DNA of 64,000 nt, taken from assembly GCF_014203115.1 (NCBI RefSeq), contig NZ_JACHIJ010000003.1:62001-126000 (forward strand). The letters run 5' to 3'. This document shows, piece after piece, positions 46,573 through 57,328 of the stretch; positions within the stretch are counted from its first letter, which is position 1, and the number at the start of each line of letters is the position of its first letter. The position numbers were made by a program, and so were the translations under genes. Below the pieces are notes generated by a model. That model saw only the letters and a list, made by a program, of their open reading frames with translations. It was not told the DNA's origin and did no database searches. Source of the stretch: Afipia massiliensis (GTDB lineage Bacteria; Pseudomonadota; Alphaproteobacteria; Rhizobiales; Xanthobacteraceae).

Positions 46573-47973
46573 TCAGGCCACGTGGCTGCGCGGTGTCCGC
46601 GCCGCGTTCGACGACATGTCGAGCAGGAAGGCCTTGCGATCCGCCACCGCGTTGTGGAACTGCTCGAGCGCGATGCTGAACGCGGTGAGCGAGCCTTCCT
46701 CGATCGCCCCATCCTCGAAGCAGTGCAGCGTCTCGCGCATGATCTCGTCGGCTTCCGCCTGCATGGCGTCCAGTTCGTCGATCGAGTCGGATTTCCGTGA
46801 GGCGGTCAGCATTTCCAGCAGGCGTTCGCGCAGGCCCGAGTTGGTGACGCGCTCGTCCTTGCGCCAATAGCTTGCGAACCATGCGCCCGCTGAACCGAGC
46901 GCAGACAGCGCCATCAGGCTGCCCCAGATGTAATCGCTGTACTTGTCGAGGAAGCTTTTCTCTTCGCCGTCGACATAGGCGGCGGCGCCGGGATGCGCCG
47001 GAATGGCGGCGTCCTTGTCGGTGTCCGGTGTTTCCAGTTTGGCCGTGAGCGGGAATTCGCTCTGGATGGTCTGACGGATAGCAAACAGCTGACGGGTCAG
47101 CGCGCCGACCGTGATCTCGGACAGCGATTTGCGCGCCACGATGTGATGCGCGAACGAGATCGTGTCGATCTTCTCGCTCGGCCGTCCGACGCCGAACGAG
47201 CCGGCGGGAATTTCCCCGGATTCATAGACCGGGAATTTCTGCGCCACGGCGTCCGCGCCGTCGAGCGACAGGAACACCGGCTGCTTGCCGTCGCGCGAGG
47301 TCGCGGCGATTGCATCGGTGGTGATCCTGCTGGTCAACGGACCGACCGCGAGCATCGCGTCGATCTTTTCCTTCTTGAGCTGCTCGGGGAAGCCGGTGGT
47401 GGTGAACTGAACCACGTGAACGCTTTCGGGCTTCACGCCGGCCTGCGTCAGGATGACCTTCAGCAGATTGACGTTGGCCTGGGTGCGTCCGATGACGCCG
47501 ACGCGCTTGCCGGCGAGTTGTTCGATGGTGGTGATGCCGCCCTTGCGTTTGCCGCCGGTGGCCCACAGCACCGCGTAATTCTTGCGGATGCTGGCGATCG
47601 CCTGCGCATCCTTCGGCAGTTCGACGTCACCGCGGATCACGGCAAGATCGGTGGTGCCGGCGTTGAGGCTTGCCGCGCTTGAACCGGTGCCGTCGGTCAC
47701 GATGGGGCGCAGCCGCACATGCCTGCGGTCCCGTGAGAAGATCTGCGCCACCGACTGGATGACCTTGACGTCGTCACTGTAGGGAGGGCCGACCGCGATC
47801 CGCAGATGAACCGGACGATTCATCCAGTAGGTCGCGCCGCCGACGGCGGCCACGGTCGCCAGCACGGCGGCGACCACGACCAGCATGGCCTTCATCCGGT
47901 GCGGCTTCGGCGTGCCCGGCGGCCGGGGAGCCTCCGAGGCCATCGATCTGGTAAACATGTCGCGAATGCCCAT
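46573..47973 (-). CDS. membrane-tethered TAXI-family substrate-binding protein with cytoplasmic tail
   Basis: A 466-residue protein. A TM helix near the N-terminus (AMLVVVAAVLATVAAVGGATYW, about 29-50) would leave a periplasmic TAXI solute-binding domain (about 55-340; GTGSSAASLNAGTTDLAVIRGD is typical). A second TM helix follows (about 350-370; IWGSLMALSALGSAGAWFASY) and then about 95 charged, helical residues inside the cell. Most TAXI proteins are soluble and work with a fused TRAP permease, which is missing here. It may act as a sensor rather than a transporter. That is inference. Confidence 0.87.
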   Translation of the reverse strand: MGIRDMFTRSMASEAPRPPGTPKPHRMKAMLVVVAAVLATVAAVGGATYWMNRPVHLRIAVGPPYSDDVKVIQSVAQIFSRDRRHVRLRPIVTDGTGSSAASLNAGTTDLAVIRGDVELPKDAQAIASIRKNYAVLWATGGKRKGGITTIEQLAGKRVGVIGRTQANVNLLKVILTQAGVKPESVHVVQFTTTGFPEQLKKEKIDAMLAVGPLTSRITTDAIAATSRDGKQPVFLSLDGADAVAQKFPVYESGEIPAGSFGVGRPSEKIDTISFAHHIVARKSLSEITVGALTRQLFAIRQTIQSEFPLTAKLETPDTDKDAAIPAHPGAAAYVDGEEKSFLDKYSDYIWGSLMALSALGSAGAWFASYWRKDERVTNSGLRERLLEMLTASRKSDSIDELDAMQAEADEIMRETLHCFEDGAIEEGSLTAFSIALEQFHNAVADRKAFLLDMSSNAARTPRSHVA

Positions 47974-48161
47974 GGGTTACCGCGCCTCCCGGCGTTCGCC
48001 CATATCATACCAGATCATTCGCATACCCGCTGGTTCCAAACTCGGCCATGGTTAGCGGCCCGAGAGCGGCTTTTCCGTGACCGGGCCGGCCCATTACGAT
48101 GGGTATTTGTTTGGGACGCAAGCAGCGGGGCTGTAAAGTTCGGGTGATCGAGGAGAGCGCT

Positions 48162-48455
48162 ATGGTGGAACGGCTATCGGCGGAAGCGCGGCGCACGGCG
48201 CTGGTGAAGCTCAAGGGCTGGTCGGAGGTGTCCGGCCGCGATGCCATCACGCGGACTTTCACCTTCCGGGATTTCAACGAGGCGTTCGGCTTCATGACCC
48301 GCGCGGCGCTGGTGGCCGAGAAGAGCGATCATCATCCGGAATGGCGCAATGTCTACAAGACCGTGGAGGTGGTGCTCGCCACCCACGACGCGGACGGAGT
48401 GACCGCGCGCGACATCGCTCTGGCGGAAGCGATGAACAAGATCGCGGGGGGATGA
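48162..48455 (+). CDS. phhB: pterin-4a-carbinolamine dehydratase
   Basis: A 97-residue PCD/DCoH-family protein that recycles tetrahydrobiopterin after aromatic hydroxylation. It has [20 protein letters not shown], with the active-site His pair, and [17 protein letters not shown] before it. The ATG at 48162 follows a ribosome-binding site (gaggagag). No phenylalanine hydroxylase gene is adjacent, so the physiological partner is not shown. Confidence 0.93.
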   Translation: MVERLSAEARRTALVKLKGWSEVSGRDAITRTFTFRDFNEAFGFMTRAALVAEKSDHHPEWRNVYKTVEVVLATHDADGVTARDIALAEAMNKIAGG

Positions 48456-48553
48456 TCGACGGGCGCTCCTCGCATTCACGTCTTGTGGCGGGGTGTGCGA
48501 TCCCTATGTGAGGGAAGCGGGTTGCAATCGGCAGCCTTCGAGGGAATTTGAAC

Positions 48554-48931
48554 ATGACCTCCGACAACACGGCGCACTTCGAGCGGGCGGAAAAGCTCGC
48601 GAAGGATCCCGAGCGCGTGCGCCGGAATTTCTGGCTGAAGTTCAAGCGCCTCGCGATCAGTCTGCCCTTTGCCGAGGAACTGCTCGCCGCGTATTACTGC
48701 GCGTTCGACCGCGAGACGCCGCGCCATGTGCAGGCGGCTTTGCTCGGCGCGCTGGCGTATTTCGTGCTGCCGTTCGACTTCATGCCGGACATGCTGCCGG
48801 TGCTCGGCTTCACCGATGACGCCGCAGTGCTGGCGACCGCGATCAGGATGGTGGCGAGCCACATCACGCCGGAGCATCGCGCGGCCGCGCATGCGGCGAT
48901 GACGCGCGGGCTGGATGAGACCAGTGGTTGA
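48554..48931 (+). CDS. DUF1232 (YkvA-like) family protein
   Basis: A 125-residue protein. The diagnostic part is LGALAYFVLPFDFMPDMLPVLGFTDDAAVL, a short membrane-associated helix pair seen throughout DUF1232. The N-terminal 40 residues are charged. The ATG at 48554 was chosen over a TTG six bases upstream. It follows phhB by 98 bp. The function is unknown. Confidence 0.88.
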   Translation: MTSDNTAHFERAEKLAKDPERVRRNFWLKFKRLAISLPFAEELLAAYYCAFDRETPRHVQAALLGALAYFVLPFDFMPDMLPVLGFTDDAAVLATAIRMVASHITPEHRAAAHAAMTRGLDETSG

Positions 48932-48945
48932 GATGTGAAGCGCCC

Positions 48946-49050
48946 GTCATCCTGAGGTGTGAGCCGTCTTCGGCGAACCTCGAAGGATGGCGGGCTTTCT
49001 CAGGTCATCCTTCGAGGCGCGCAAGCAAGAGCGCGCACCTCAGGATGACG
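48946..49050. repeat. palindromic intergenic repeat, family B
   Basis: gtcatcctgaggtgtgagcc, then cttcggcgaacctcgaaggat, followed by the inverted half ending in acctcaggatgacg. Same family as 33201, 37651 and 52348. Confidence 0.8.
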
Positions 49051-49071
49051 ACAGTGGATGAGATCACCTCA

Positions 49072-50046
49072 TCACGGATGCAAAATCACCTTGCCCATGG
49101 CCTGACGCGCGGCGAGCACCTTGAGTGCGTCGGCGGTCTTCTCCAGCGGGAAGGTGCGATCGACGTGGGATGAAATTTTTCCCTCGGCGGCCCACTTCAT
49201 CAGCTTTTCGAGCGCGGCGCGGCCGAGCTTCGGTTCGCGCTTCATGTGCGCGCCCCAGAACACGCCGCGAATGTCGCAACCCTTGAGCAGTGCGAGATTG
49301 AGCGGAATCTTCGGAATGTCACCGGCGGCAAAACCGATCACGAGGAAGCGGCCCTTCCATCCGAGCGAGCGCACGCCGATTTCAGCATAAGTGCCGCCGA
49401 CCGGATCGAACACGATGTCGATGCCCTTTTCGCCGCCGGCCTTCTTGAGCGCTTCCTTCAGGTCTTCCTTGGCGTAGTTGATGGTCAGATCCGCGCCGTG
49501 CTTCTTGGCGAATTCAAGCTTCTCGTCCGACGACGCGCAGGCGATCACCTTCAGGCCCAGCACCTTGCCGAGCTCGCAGGCCGCAAGGCCGACGCCGCCC
49601 GCAGCGCCGAACACCGCAAGCGTTTCGCCGGGCTTCGGATCGGCGCGATCTTCCAGCGCATGCAGCGCCGTGCCGTAAATCACGATGACGCCGGCAGCGC
49701 GGTCGAAATCAAGATTGTCCGGGATCTTCACGGCCTGCGATGCAGGGATTGCGATCTTCTGCCGTGCGCCGTTGTAACCGCACGATGCCGCGACACGATC
49801 GCCCGGCTTCAGATCGGTAACGCCTTCGCCGACGCTCTCGACCACGCCTGCGATTTCAGCAGCGGGAGAAAACGGAAACGGCGGCTTGATCTGGTACTTG
49901 CCCTGGATCATCAGCAGGTCGAAGAAATTCAGTGCGGCGGCCTTGATCGCGATCACGGCTTCGCCGGGTCCTGCAACGGGATCGGGAATATCGCTCAGCA
50001 CGAGATCATCGGGGCCGCAGTATTCCGAACAGAGAATGGCTTTCAT
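49072..50046 (-). CDS. NADPH:quinone oxidoreductase family protein (zinc-free MDR)
   Basis: A 324-residue medium-chain reductase lacking the zinc-binding cysteines, so of the QOR type. AAALNFFDLLMIQGKYQ and VFGAAGGVGLAACELG are the family motifs, and the nucleotide fold contains VIACASSDEKLEFAK. The ATG at 50046 (MKAILCSEYCGPD) was preferred to the open-frame start at 50067. The quinone or enone substrate is unknown. It is divergent from the IalB-like gene, 328 bp away. Confidence 0.9.
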   Translation of the reverse strand: MKAILCSEYCGPDDLVLSDIPDPVAGPGEAVIAIKAAALNFFDLLMIQGKYQIKPPFPFSPAAEIAGVVESVGEGVTDLKPGDRVAASCGYNGARQKIAIPASQAVKIPDNLDFDRAAGVIVIYGTALHALEDRADPKPGETLAVFGAAGGVGLAACELGKVLGLKVIACASSDEKLEFAKKHGADLTINYAKEDLKEALKKAGGEKGIDIVFDPVGGTYAEIGVRSLGWKGRFLVIGFAAGDIPKIPLNLALLKGCDIRGVFWGAHMKREPKLGRAALEKLMKWAAEGKISSHVDRTFPLEKTADALKVLAARQAMGKVILHP

Positions 50047-50374
50047 CGAGACACCTGAAGAGTTCATGAGGAGCGGGACACAGGCGGACTTCTTGCCGGA
50101 TTTGACGCGGCCCTACAATCTGAATCACGGACTGGCGCGATGACGCTTGCGGGATGTAACTATGTTTGAAACACTGCGCTTTCGGAAAGACACCTGCGCG
50201 GTCTGCCGCTGTCCCGGCTGTGGCTTAGATACTCCCGGACGGATGCGGCAAAGCGCAGCGGCCTTGAAGGTGTTTCGGGTTAACTTTCCAACAAGCGGTT
50301 TGGGGTCTATTGCACGTCCCCGCGGAAGTGCGAGCCATCTTGCAGTCACAATATTGAAGGAACCAGTTTTGGTG
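50047..50374. other. intergenic region, no feature recognised
   Basis: This 328-bp spacer between divergent genes must hold the promoters of the oxidoreductase and of the IalB-rlmN run. I see no convincing promoter, hairpin or coding signal. The open frame from 50147 runs through it into the IalB gene, but its first part is Cys/Arg-rich and does not look like protein. Confidence 0.6.
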
Positions 50375-51028
50375 ATGTCCTTGCAACGAGCGATGGTAAT
50401 TCTGGTGGCGGCGTTGCCGGTCTACGGCTTTGCAAATGCGGCGTCCGCCCAAACACCGCAACCCAAGTCTTCTCAGACCACGCCCGCCGCCAAGCCCGCG
50501 CCGAAAGCCGCGCCCGCCAAACCCGCAGCGAAGGGTGCAGCGCCAGCGAAACCGGCCGCGCCTGCGGCCGCAGGCAATGCCGAGCCATCGCTGGTCGGCC
50601 AGTTCGGTACCTGGGGCGCCTACACCGCGACACCGAACGGCAAGAAGGTCTGCTTCGCGCTCGCCAAGCCTGCCTCGTCGAAAACCAATCCACCGAACCG
50701 CCCGCGCGATCCGTCCTATGCATTCATTTCGACGCGGCCCGCCGAGAAGGTGTCGAACGAAGTCTCGATCATGATCGGCTACACGCTGAAGCCGGGCTCC
50801 GAAGGCTCGCTCGAAGTCGGCGGCACGCGCTTTGCGATGTACTCGCAGGGCGACGGGCTCTGGATCAAGAATGCCGCCGAGGAAGACCGGCTGGTGGACG
50901 CGCTGCGCAAGGGCGCGGATGCAACCGTGAAGGGCGTTTCCGCCAAGGGCACCGAAACCACCGATACCTTCCCGCTCAAGGGGCTGGCCCAGGCGCTGGA
51001 CAAGCTGGCCCAGGAGTGCCGGCGTTAG
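50375..51028 (+). CDS. invasion-associated locus B (IalB) family protein
   Basis: A 217-residue secreted protein. A signal peptide (residues 1-27, ending SAQ) is followed by an Ala/Pro/Lys-rich linker (about 28-70) and an IalB-like domain from SLVGQFGTWGAY to the end (IMIGYTLKPGSEGSLEV, DGLWIKNAAEEDRLVDAL). The ATG at 50375 is preceded in frame by a GTG; either could serve. The family name comes from Bartonella, but the proteins are widespread in Rhizobiales and the role is not defined. rlmN follows after 112 bp. Confidence 0.82.
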   Translation: MSLQRAMVILVAALPVYGFANAASAQTPQPKSSQTTPAAKPAPKAAPAKPAAKGAAPAKPAAPAAAGNAEPSLVGQFGTWGAYTATPNGKKVCFALAKPASSKTNPPNRPRDPSYAFISTRPAEKVSNEVSIMIGYTLKPGSEGSLEVGGTRFAMYSQGDGLWIKNAAEEDRLVDALRKGADATVKGVSAKGTETTDTFPLKGLAQALDKLAQECRR

Positions 51029-51140
51029 CCGAAAGACGGTCGCAATTGCCCGGTATTGGCTCTATATAGCGGGTTACGGGACCTAAAGGTTCCGTCACGC
51101 TCGGCCTTGTGCCGCCGCAATCCCCGAGACCCATACCGAT

Positions 51141-52337
51141 ATGACTATGACCGAAGCGTCCGGCGTCCTCGAAAAGACAGCCATTGAGACCTACGTGCCG
51201 CCGGCCAAGCCGTCGCTGGTCGGGCTGTCGCGCGAGGAACTCGCCGAGCGCCTCGGCGAGATCGGCGTGGCCGAGAGGCAGCGCAAGATGCGCGTGCAGC
51301 AGCTCTGGCACTGGATGTATGTGCGCGGCGCGCAGACGTTCGCCGACATGACCAACGTGTCAAAGGATATGCGGGCTGAGCTCGAGCAACATTTCACCGT
51401 GGACCGGCCCGAAGTCGTCGCCGAGCAGATTTCCAACGACGGCACCCGCAAGTGGCTGCTGCGGCTGCCGGGCGATTCCGCCGGTCGCGCGCACGAGGTC
51501 GAGTGCGTCTACATTCCCGAAACCGATCGCGGCACGCTGTGCGTGTCATCGCAGGTCGGCTGCACACTGAACTGTTCGTTCTGCCACACCGGCACCCAGC
51601 GTCTGGTGCGCAATCTCACCGCGGGCGAAATCGCAGGCCAGGTGATGGTGGCGCGCGATCGTCTGGGCGACTGGATCGACCGCGAGACGCCGAACGGCAA
51701 CCGCCTCGTCACCAATGTGGTGATGATGGGCATGGGCGAGCCGCTGTACAATTTCGACGCGGTACGCGATGCGCTGCTGATCGTGTCGGACAATGAAGGC
51801 ATCGGCATTTCCCGCCGCCGCATCACGCTCTCCACCTCAGGCGTGGTGCCGAACATCGCGCGTACCGGCGACGAGATTGGTGTCATGCTGGCGATCTCGC
51901 TGCATGCGGTGCGCGACGAGCTGCGCAACGAGCTGGTGCCGCTGAACAAGAAGTATCCGATCAAGGAATTGCTCGACGCCTGCCGCGCCTATCCCGGCTC
52001 GTCCAACTCGCGCCGCATCACCTTCGAATACGTGATGCTGAAGGGCGTCAACGATTCGCTTGATGACGCGAAGCTGCTGGTGAAGCTGCTCAAGGGCATT
52101 CCGGCCAAGATCAATCTCATTCCGTTCAATCCATGGCCCGGCACCAAGTACGAGTGCTCGGACTGGGACCAGATCGAGAAGTTTTCCGAGTATGTCTTCA
52201 ACGCGGGCTATTCGTCGCCGGTGCGCACCCCGCGCGGCCGCGACATTCTTGCCGCCTGCGGACAGCTAAAGTCGGAAACCGAGAAACTGTCCGCGCGCGA
52301 ACGCCAGGCGCTGCGCGCCATGGCAATGACGGATTGA
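51141..52337 (+). CDS. rlmN: 23S rRNA (adenine(2503)-C(2))-methyltransferase
   Basis: RlmN is a radical-SAM enzyme that methylates A2503 of 23S rRNA and A37 of some tRNAs. It is 398 residues. The 4Fe-4S motif [11 protein letters not shown] lies in the central domain, [12 protein letters not shown] follows, and the C-terminal region [12 protein letters not shown] contains the second catalytic Cys. It probably shares a transcript with the IalB-like gene. The start at 51141 ([12 protein letters not shown]) is uncertain by one codon pair, since a second ATG follows at once. Confidence 0.96.
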   Translation: MTMTEASGVLEKTAIETYVPPAKPSLVGLSREELAERLGEIGVAERQRKMRVQQLWHWMYVRGAQTFADMTNVSKDMRAELEQHFTVDRPEVVAEQISNDGTRKWLLRLPGDSAGRAHEVECVYIPETDRGTLCVSSQVGCTLNCSFCHTGTQRLVRNLTAGEIAGQVMVARDRLGDWIDRETPNGNRLVTNVVMMGMGEPLYNFDAVRDALLIVSDNEGIGISRRRITLSTSGVVPNIARTGDEIGVMLAISLHAVRDELRNELVPLNKKYPIKELLDACRAYPGSSNSRRITFEYVMLKGVNDSLDDAKLLVKLLKGIPAKINLIPFNPWPGTKYECSDWDQIEKFSEYVFNAGYSSPVRTPRGRDILAACGQLKSETEKLSARERQALRAMAMTD

Positions 52338-52347
52338 GGTGTTCAGC

Positions 52348-52456
52348 CGTCGCCCTTCGAGGCCGCCGCTTTGCGGCGGCAGCTCAGGGTGACGCAACAG
52401 AGAGTGAAGCGTCATCCTGAGGCGCGAGCCGTCTTCGGCGAACCTCGAAGGATGAC
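52348..52456. repeat. palindromic intergenic repeat, family B
   Basis: The halves are in opposite order to the other copies: cgtcgcccttcgaggccgcc ... cagctcagggtgacg first, then cgtcatcctgaggcgcgagc ... cctcgaaggatgac. This shows that the two halves can invert or recombine. Confidence 0.8.
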
Positions 52457-52477
52457 AGACCAACGGAATATTCCCCC

Positions 52478-52951
52478 ATGGCTGTGATCGGACGTCTGTT
52501 CGCGATTTTCTTCGGATTTCTCGTTGCGTGTATCGTCGCGAGCGTGGTCGTGCTGTACGCGATCTTCTTCCCGGAAATGAATGACGTGTCGTTCGATGTC
52601 GATCAGGGCGCGATCAACCTCATCCTCGGATTCGGCTTCATCCTCGTCAGCGGCTTCGCGCTGATGCCGGCGCTGGTCATCGCGCTCGTCACCGAGGCAT
52701 TTTCGATCCGCCACATCCTCGCCTATGCCGTCGCGGGCGGCTTCGCGGGACTGTGCTGCTATCTCGGTTTCATCCCGTTCGACACCGTGAACATGACCTT
52801 CAACGGCATCGTGCGGCGGCATCTCGAAGTGATGGTCGGCGCGGGGATTCTCGGAGGCGTGATCTACTGGATGATCGCTGGCCGCAATGCCGGCGCGTGG
52901 CGCTCGCCGTCGCCGAACGCATCGTCGGCGCCGCCGCCGATGCCGCGCTAA
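52478..52951 (+). CDS. hypothetical membrane protein
   Basis: A 157-residue protein with about four membrane helices (residues 8-31, 46-75, 80-98 and 109-130) and a polar Ser/Pro C-terminus (SPSPNASSAPPPMPR). I do not recognise a named family. The start MAVIGRLFAIFFGFL is well placed. It is convergent with the HCCA isomerase gene, 4 bp apart. Confidence 0.75.
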   Translation: MAVIGRLFAIFFGFLVACIVASVVVLYAIFFPEMNDVSFDVDQGAINLILGFGFILVSGFALMPALVIALVTEAFSIRHILAYAVAGGFAGLCCYLGFIPFDTVNMTFNGIVRRHLEVMVGAGILGGVIYWMIAGRNAGAWRSPSPNASSAPPPMPR

Positions 52952-52955
52952 GAAG

Positions 52956-53555
52956 TTACTTCTTCGCCCAGCGCAGCGCCTGTTCGAGACGGTCGTTGCC
53001 CCAGAACAGTTCGCCGTCCGCGGTGGTGAAGGTCGGCGCGCCGAAGAAGCCGCGTTTGGCGGCGTCGGCGGTCACGTCGCGCAGCCCCGTCTTGATGTCG
53101 TCGGCCTGCGCGCTGGCGAAGGTCGCGTCCACCGGCACCTTCAGCTTGGTCAGAATGTCCGCGATCACGGTGGATTCCGAAATGACCCGGTTCTCGGCAT
53201 ATTCGGCATGGAACACGGCGCGGCTGAAATCCTCACCCCAGCTGTCCTTCAATCCGACCAGCGCGACGCGGCTTGCCAGCACGCCCGATTGCGGAAACGC
53301 ATCCGGCCACCGGAAGCCGACGCCGATCTCGTCGGCGGTCCGTTGCACGTCGCGGATCATGTGCTGGCCCTTCACCGGAAACAGGTTGAACGGCGAATCC
53401 TTCATGCCTTGGGATGCGAAAATCGGCCCGAGCAGAAACGGCCGCCACCGCACCGAGACACCGGCGGCGTCGGCCAGCGGCGCGATCCGCATGGAAGCCA
53501 GAAACGAATACACCGAGGCAAAATCGAACCAGAAATCCAGAACGGGTTTGGGCAT
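52956..53555 (-). CDS. 2-hydroxychromene-2-carboxylate isomerase-like protein (DsbA fold)
   Basis: A 199-residue thioredoxin-fold protein of the HCCA isomerase/GST-kappa group. It begins VLDFWFDFASVYSFLASMR, the family pattern around the glutathione-binding Ser, and FGAPTFTTADGELFWGNDR near the end. The chromene substrate of the named enzyme is not supported by neighbours, so a general glutathione-dependent isomerase or reductase is as likely. Confidence 0.87.
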   Translation of the reverse strand: MPKPVLDFWFDFASVYSFLASMRIAPLADAAGVSVRWRPFLLGPIFASQGMKDSPFNLFPVKGQHMIRDVQRTADEIGVGFRWPDAFPQSGVLASRVALVGLKDSWGEDFSRAVFHAEYAENRVISESTVIADILTKLKVPVDATFASAQADDIKTGLRDVTADAAKRGFFGAPTFTTADGELFWGNDRLEQALRWAKK

Positions 53556-53679
53556 GAGGCGTGCGGCGCTCCCGGAGTTTCCGAGCTTGTTTATAATACC
53601 TTAGCACAGGTCGGGCGGATTGCCGGAGGGCCGTTCGGGGCCACTTTTATTCCCCTGCCGCCTCGGCTACACACCCCCC

Positions 53680-54495
53680 ATGAACCGGACCGGACTTTTC
53701 ATCGCGCTCGCGCTTTCGGTGGTTTTCGGATTGCTGTTCGGCCTCTATCCCGAACTCGATCTGAAAATCGCCGCGCTGTTCTATGACGCGACGGCCAAGA
53801 CTTTCCCGCTGAAGACGGCGACGTGGGCGATGATCGCGCGCGACGGCGCGATGTGGATCGCGTGGGCGCTCGTCATGCCGGCATTGGCCGCGCTGGTCGT
53901 CAAGCTGGTGCGGCCGGTGAAGCCGCTGATGATCTCCGGTCGCGCGATGGTGTTTCTGATCGTGACCATGCTGCTGTCGGCGATCATCATCTCCAACGTT
54001 ATCTTCAAGGGCTATTGGGGGCGTCCGCGTCCCGTGGTGGTGACGGAATTCAACGGCAAGCTCGACTTCATGCCGTGGTGGGACCCGCGCGGCGCGTGTC
54101 CGAAGAACTGCTCGTTCTTCTCCGGCGAAGGCGCCACCGCGTTCTGGACCTATGCGCCCGCGGCGCTGACGCCGCCGGCGTGGCGCCCCGTCGCGTATGT
54201 TGCCGCGACCGCGTTCGGTCTTGTGACCGGCGGCTTGCGGATGGCGTTCGGCGGACACTTTTTCACCGATGTGCTGTTCTCCGGAATCGCGTCCTTCCTC
54301 GTGATCTGGCTGGCTTACGCTTTCATCTACCGCTGGCCGTCGACGCGGCTGACCGACTATGGCATCGACGTCGCGCTGACGCGCTTTGCGTGGCCGGGCT
54401 ACCGCTGGATGCAGAAACGGCTGGGCAAAGATGTCGGCGAGACCCCGCGCATCAGGCCGGGCGGAGAAGTTGGAAGCCAGCTTCCCTCGTCCTGA
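53680..54495 (+). CDS. PAP2-family phosphatase
   Basis: A 271-residue membrane protein with about five or six helices. KGYWGRPRP is the first PAP2 motif, GLRMAFGGHFFTDV the third (His and Asp). The second reads FFSGEGATAFW, where the usual PSGH has Glu in place of His. This pattern is known from a subgroup of PAP2 proteins. The substrate (lipid phosphate or lipid A) is not known. The ATG at 53680 (MNRTGLFIALALSVV) was preferred to the open-frame start at 53620. Confidence 0.85.
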   Translation: MNRTGLFIALALSVVFGLLFGLYPELDLKIAALFYDATAKTFPLKTATWAMIARDGAMWIAWALVMPALAALVVKLVRPVKPLMISGRAMVFLIVTMLLSAIIISNVIFKGYWGRPRPVVVTEFNGKLDFMPWWDPRGACPKNCSFFSGEGATAFWTYAPAALTPPAWRPVAYVAATAFGLVTGGLRMAFGGHFFTDVLFSGIASFLVIWLAYAFIYRWPSTRLTDYGIDVALTRFAWPGYRWMQKRLGKDVGETPRIRPGGEVGSQLPSS

Positions 54496-56145
<1,650 letters not shown>

Positions 56146-56173
56146 AACGCCCCAACCGAAAACGGGATTGCAC

Positions 56174-56413
56174 ATGAGTTGGGAGTACATCGCGCCGGAT
56201 GGGGAGATCTTCTCCCCTCATCGGTATCCCAACGGGCTTTTCCGTGTGGCGGATCCTGCCCTGGGCGACGTCAAGCATCATGCCAAGAATCAGCTTTCGG
56301 TCCGGGAAGACCAGATCGAAAGCTACCTGCAGAAGGGTTTCTGGCTGCGCATGAAAGGCGATGTCGCCGGCAAGGTGGTTTTGATCTCTGCGTCGGACAT
56401 CAAGCGGACCTGA
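56174..56413 (+). CDS. small hypothetical protein
   Basis: A 79-residue protein, MSWEYIAPDGEIFSPHRYPN to the end, with alternating aromatic residues and a DxSYLQKGFWLRMKG-like beta pattern. I do not recognise a family. The start is the ATG at 56174; the TTG two codons before is less likely. It may be co-transcribed with argG. Confidence 0.65.
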   Translation: MSWEYIAPDGEIFSPHRYPNGLFRVADPALGDVKHHAKNQLSVREDQIESYLQKGFWLRMKGDVAGKVVLISASDIKRT

Positions 56414-56459
56414 ATCCGCTTGCCGGCTGTGGTGTGCGTTGTGCTTTCAAAGTCTCGCG

Positions 56460-57077
56460 TCAGGAATGCGCCGGTGAAAAGATCAGTTTCACGCAGGTGC
56501 GGAAGGCGAGAATCTGCCGCTCAAGCCGGCGCGGGTCGTTCAGCGTCTTCGACATGATGATGCCGCCGTCAACGATGCACGACATCATCTCGGCGAGATC
56601 GTCGAGATCGATCGGCTCCCTCGGCGGATGAACCGCTGCGATTCCTTCGAAGATAGCGCGGAAGCGCGCGTTCCAGCCGCGCACCGATTGCGCCGTGAGA
56701 TCGCGCACCTCGCGGTCGAACAGCCGCTCCTGATAACAGATGCTCGCGATCAGACAGCCGGGATGGCCGTTCGGCAGATCGGCCATGATCTCCGCGAGCA
56801 ATTTCAGCGAAATCAGAAATGCCTGCAAAGGATCGTCGGACAACTCCGCGCCGCGTGTGAAGATGTCATCGAACAGTTTGTCGTTGGTCTCGACGTAACG
56901 GCGCACCATTTCGCGCGCCAGCGCGTTCTTGTCCTTGAAGTGATAGAAAAAACCGCTCTTGGTCAGTCCGGCTTCCGCGATGACCTCGTAGATTGATGTC
57001 GCGCCGAAACCTTTGGCAAGCACGGCGGCTTCCGCGATTCCGAGAATCCGCTCTCGCGTGACTTCGCCTTTTCCCAT
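56460..57077 (-). CDS. TetR/AcrR family transcriptional regulator
   Basis: A 205-residue TetR-like regulator. The HTH is ATSIYEVIAEAGLTKSGFFY with FHFKDKNAL nearby, and the C-terminal ligand domain follows. The ATG at 57077 (MGKGEVTRERILGIAEA) was chosen over the longer frame from 57182. It is divergent from the homocysteine methyltransferase gene with 251 bp between starts and may control it, but no operator is visible. Confidence 0.88.
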   Translation of the reverse strand: MGKGEVTRERILGIAEAAVLAKGFGATSIYEVIAEAGLTKSGFFYHFKDKNALAREMVRRYVETNDKLFDDIFTRGAELSDDPLQAFLISLKLLAEIMADLPNGHPGCLIASICYQERLFDREVRDLTAQSVRGWNARFRAIFEGIAAVHPPREPIDLDDLAEMMSCIVDGGIIMSKTLNDPRRLERQILAFRTCVKLIFSPAHS

Positions 57078-57328
57078 GTGCGCCTCCAGCAATCGGACGT
57101 GGTCGCAGCAAGAAATAAAACTGCACCGCCGGTCTGGTTTTCGGCGCGCGCGCCGCTGCGCGCGGTCCGGCGGATCGATCAAACAGTTGATTTTATAGCA
57201 CTTCCCGGTCGCGGCTTCAGCAGTACCATGAGGATTCTAGTATCCCGCGACATCTTGCGGCATCACTGCGGCCAAACCGGAGTCGTCGTGCCCGCGACAG
57301 CCGCATGGTATTTTTCGGAGTAGACACA

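Noticed and set aside
50147..50374. N-terminal extension of the IalB-like gene with CRCPGC-like cysteines
   Set aside because: The extension lacks family support, and a proper signal peptide begins at the ATG at 50375.
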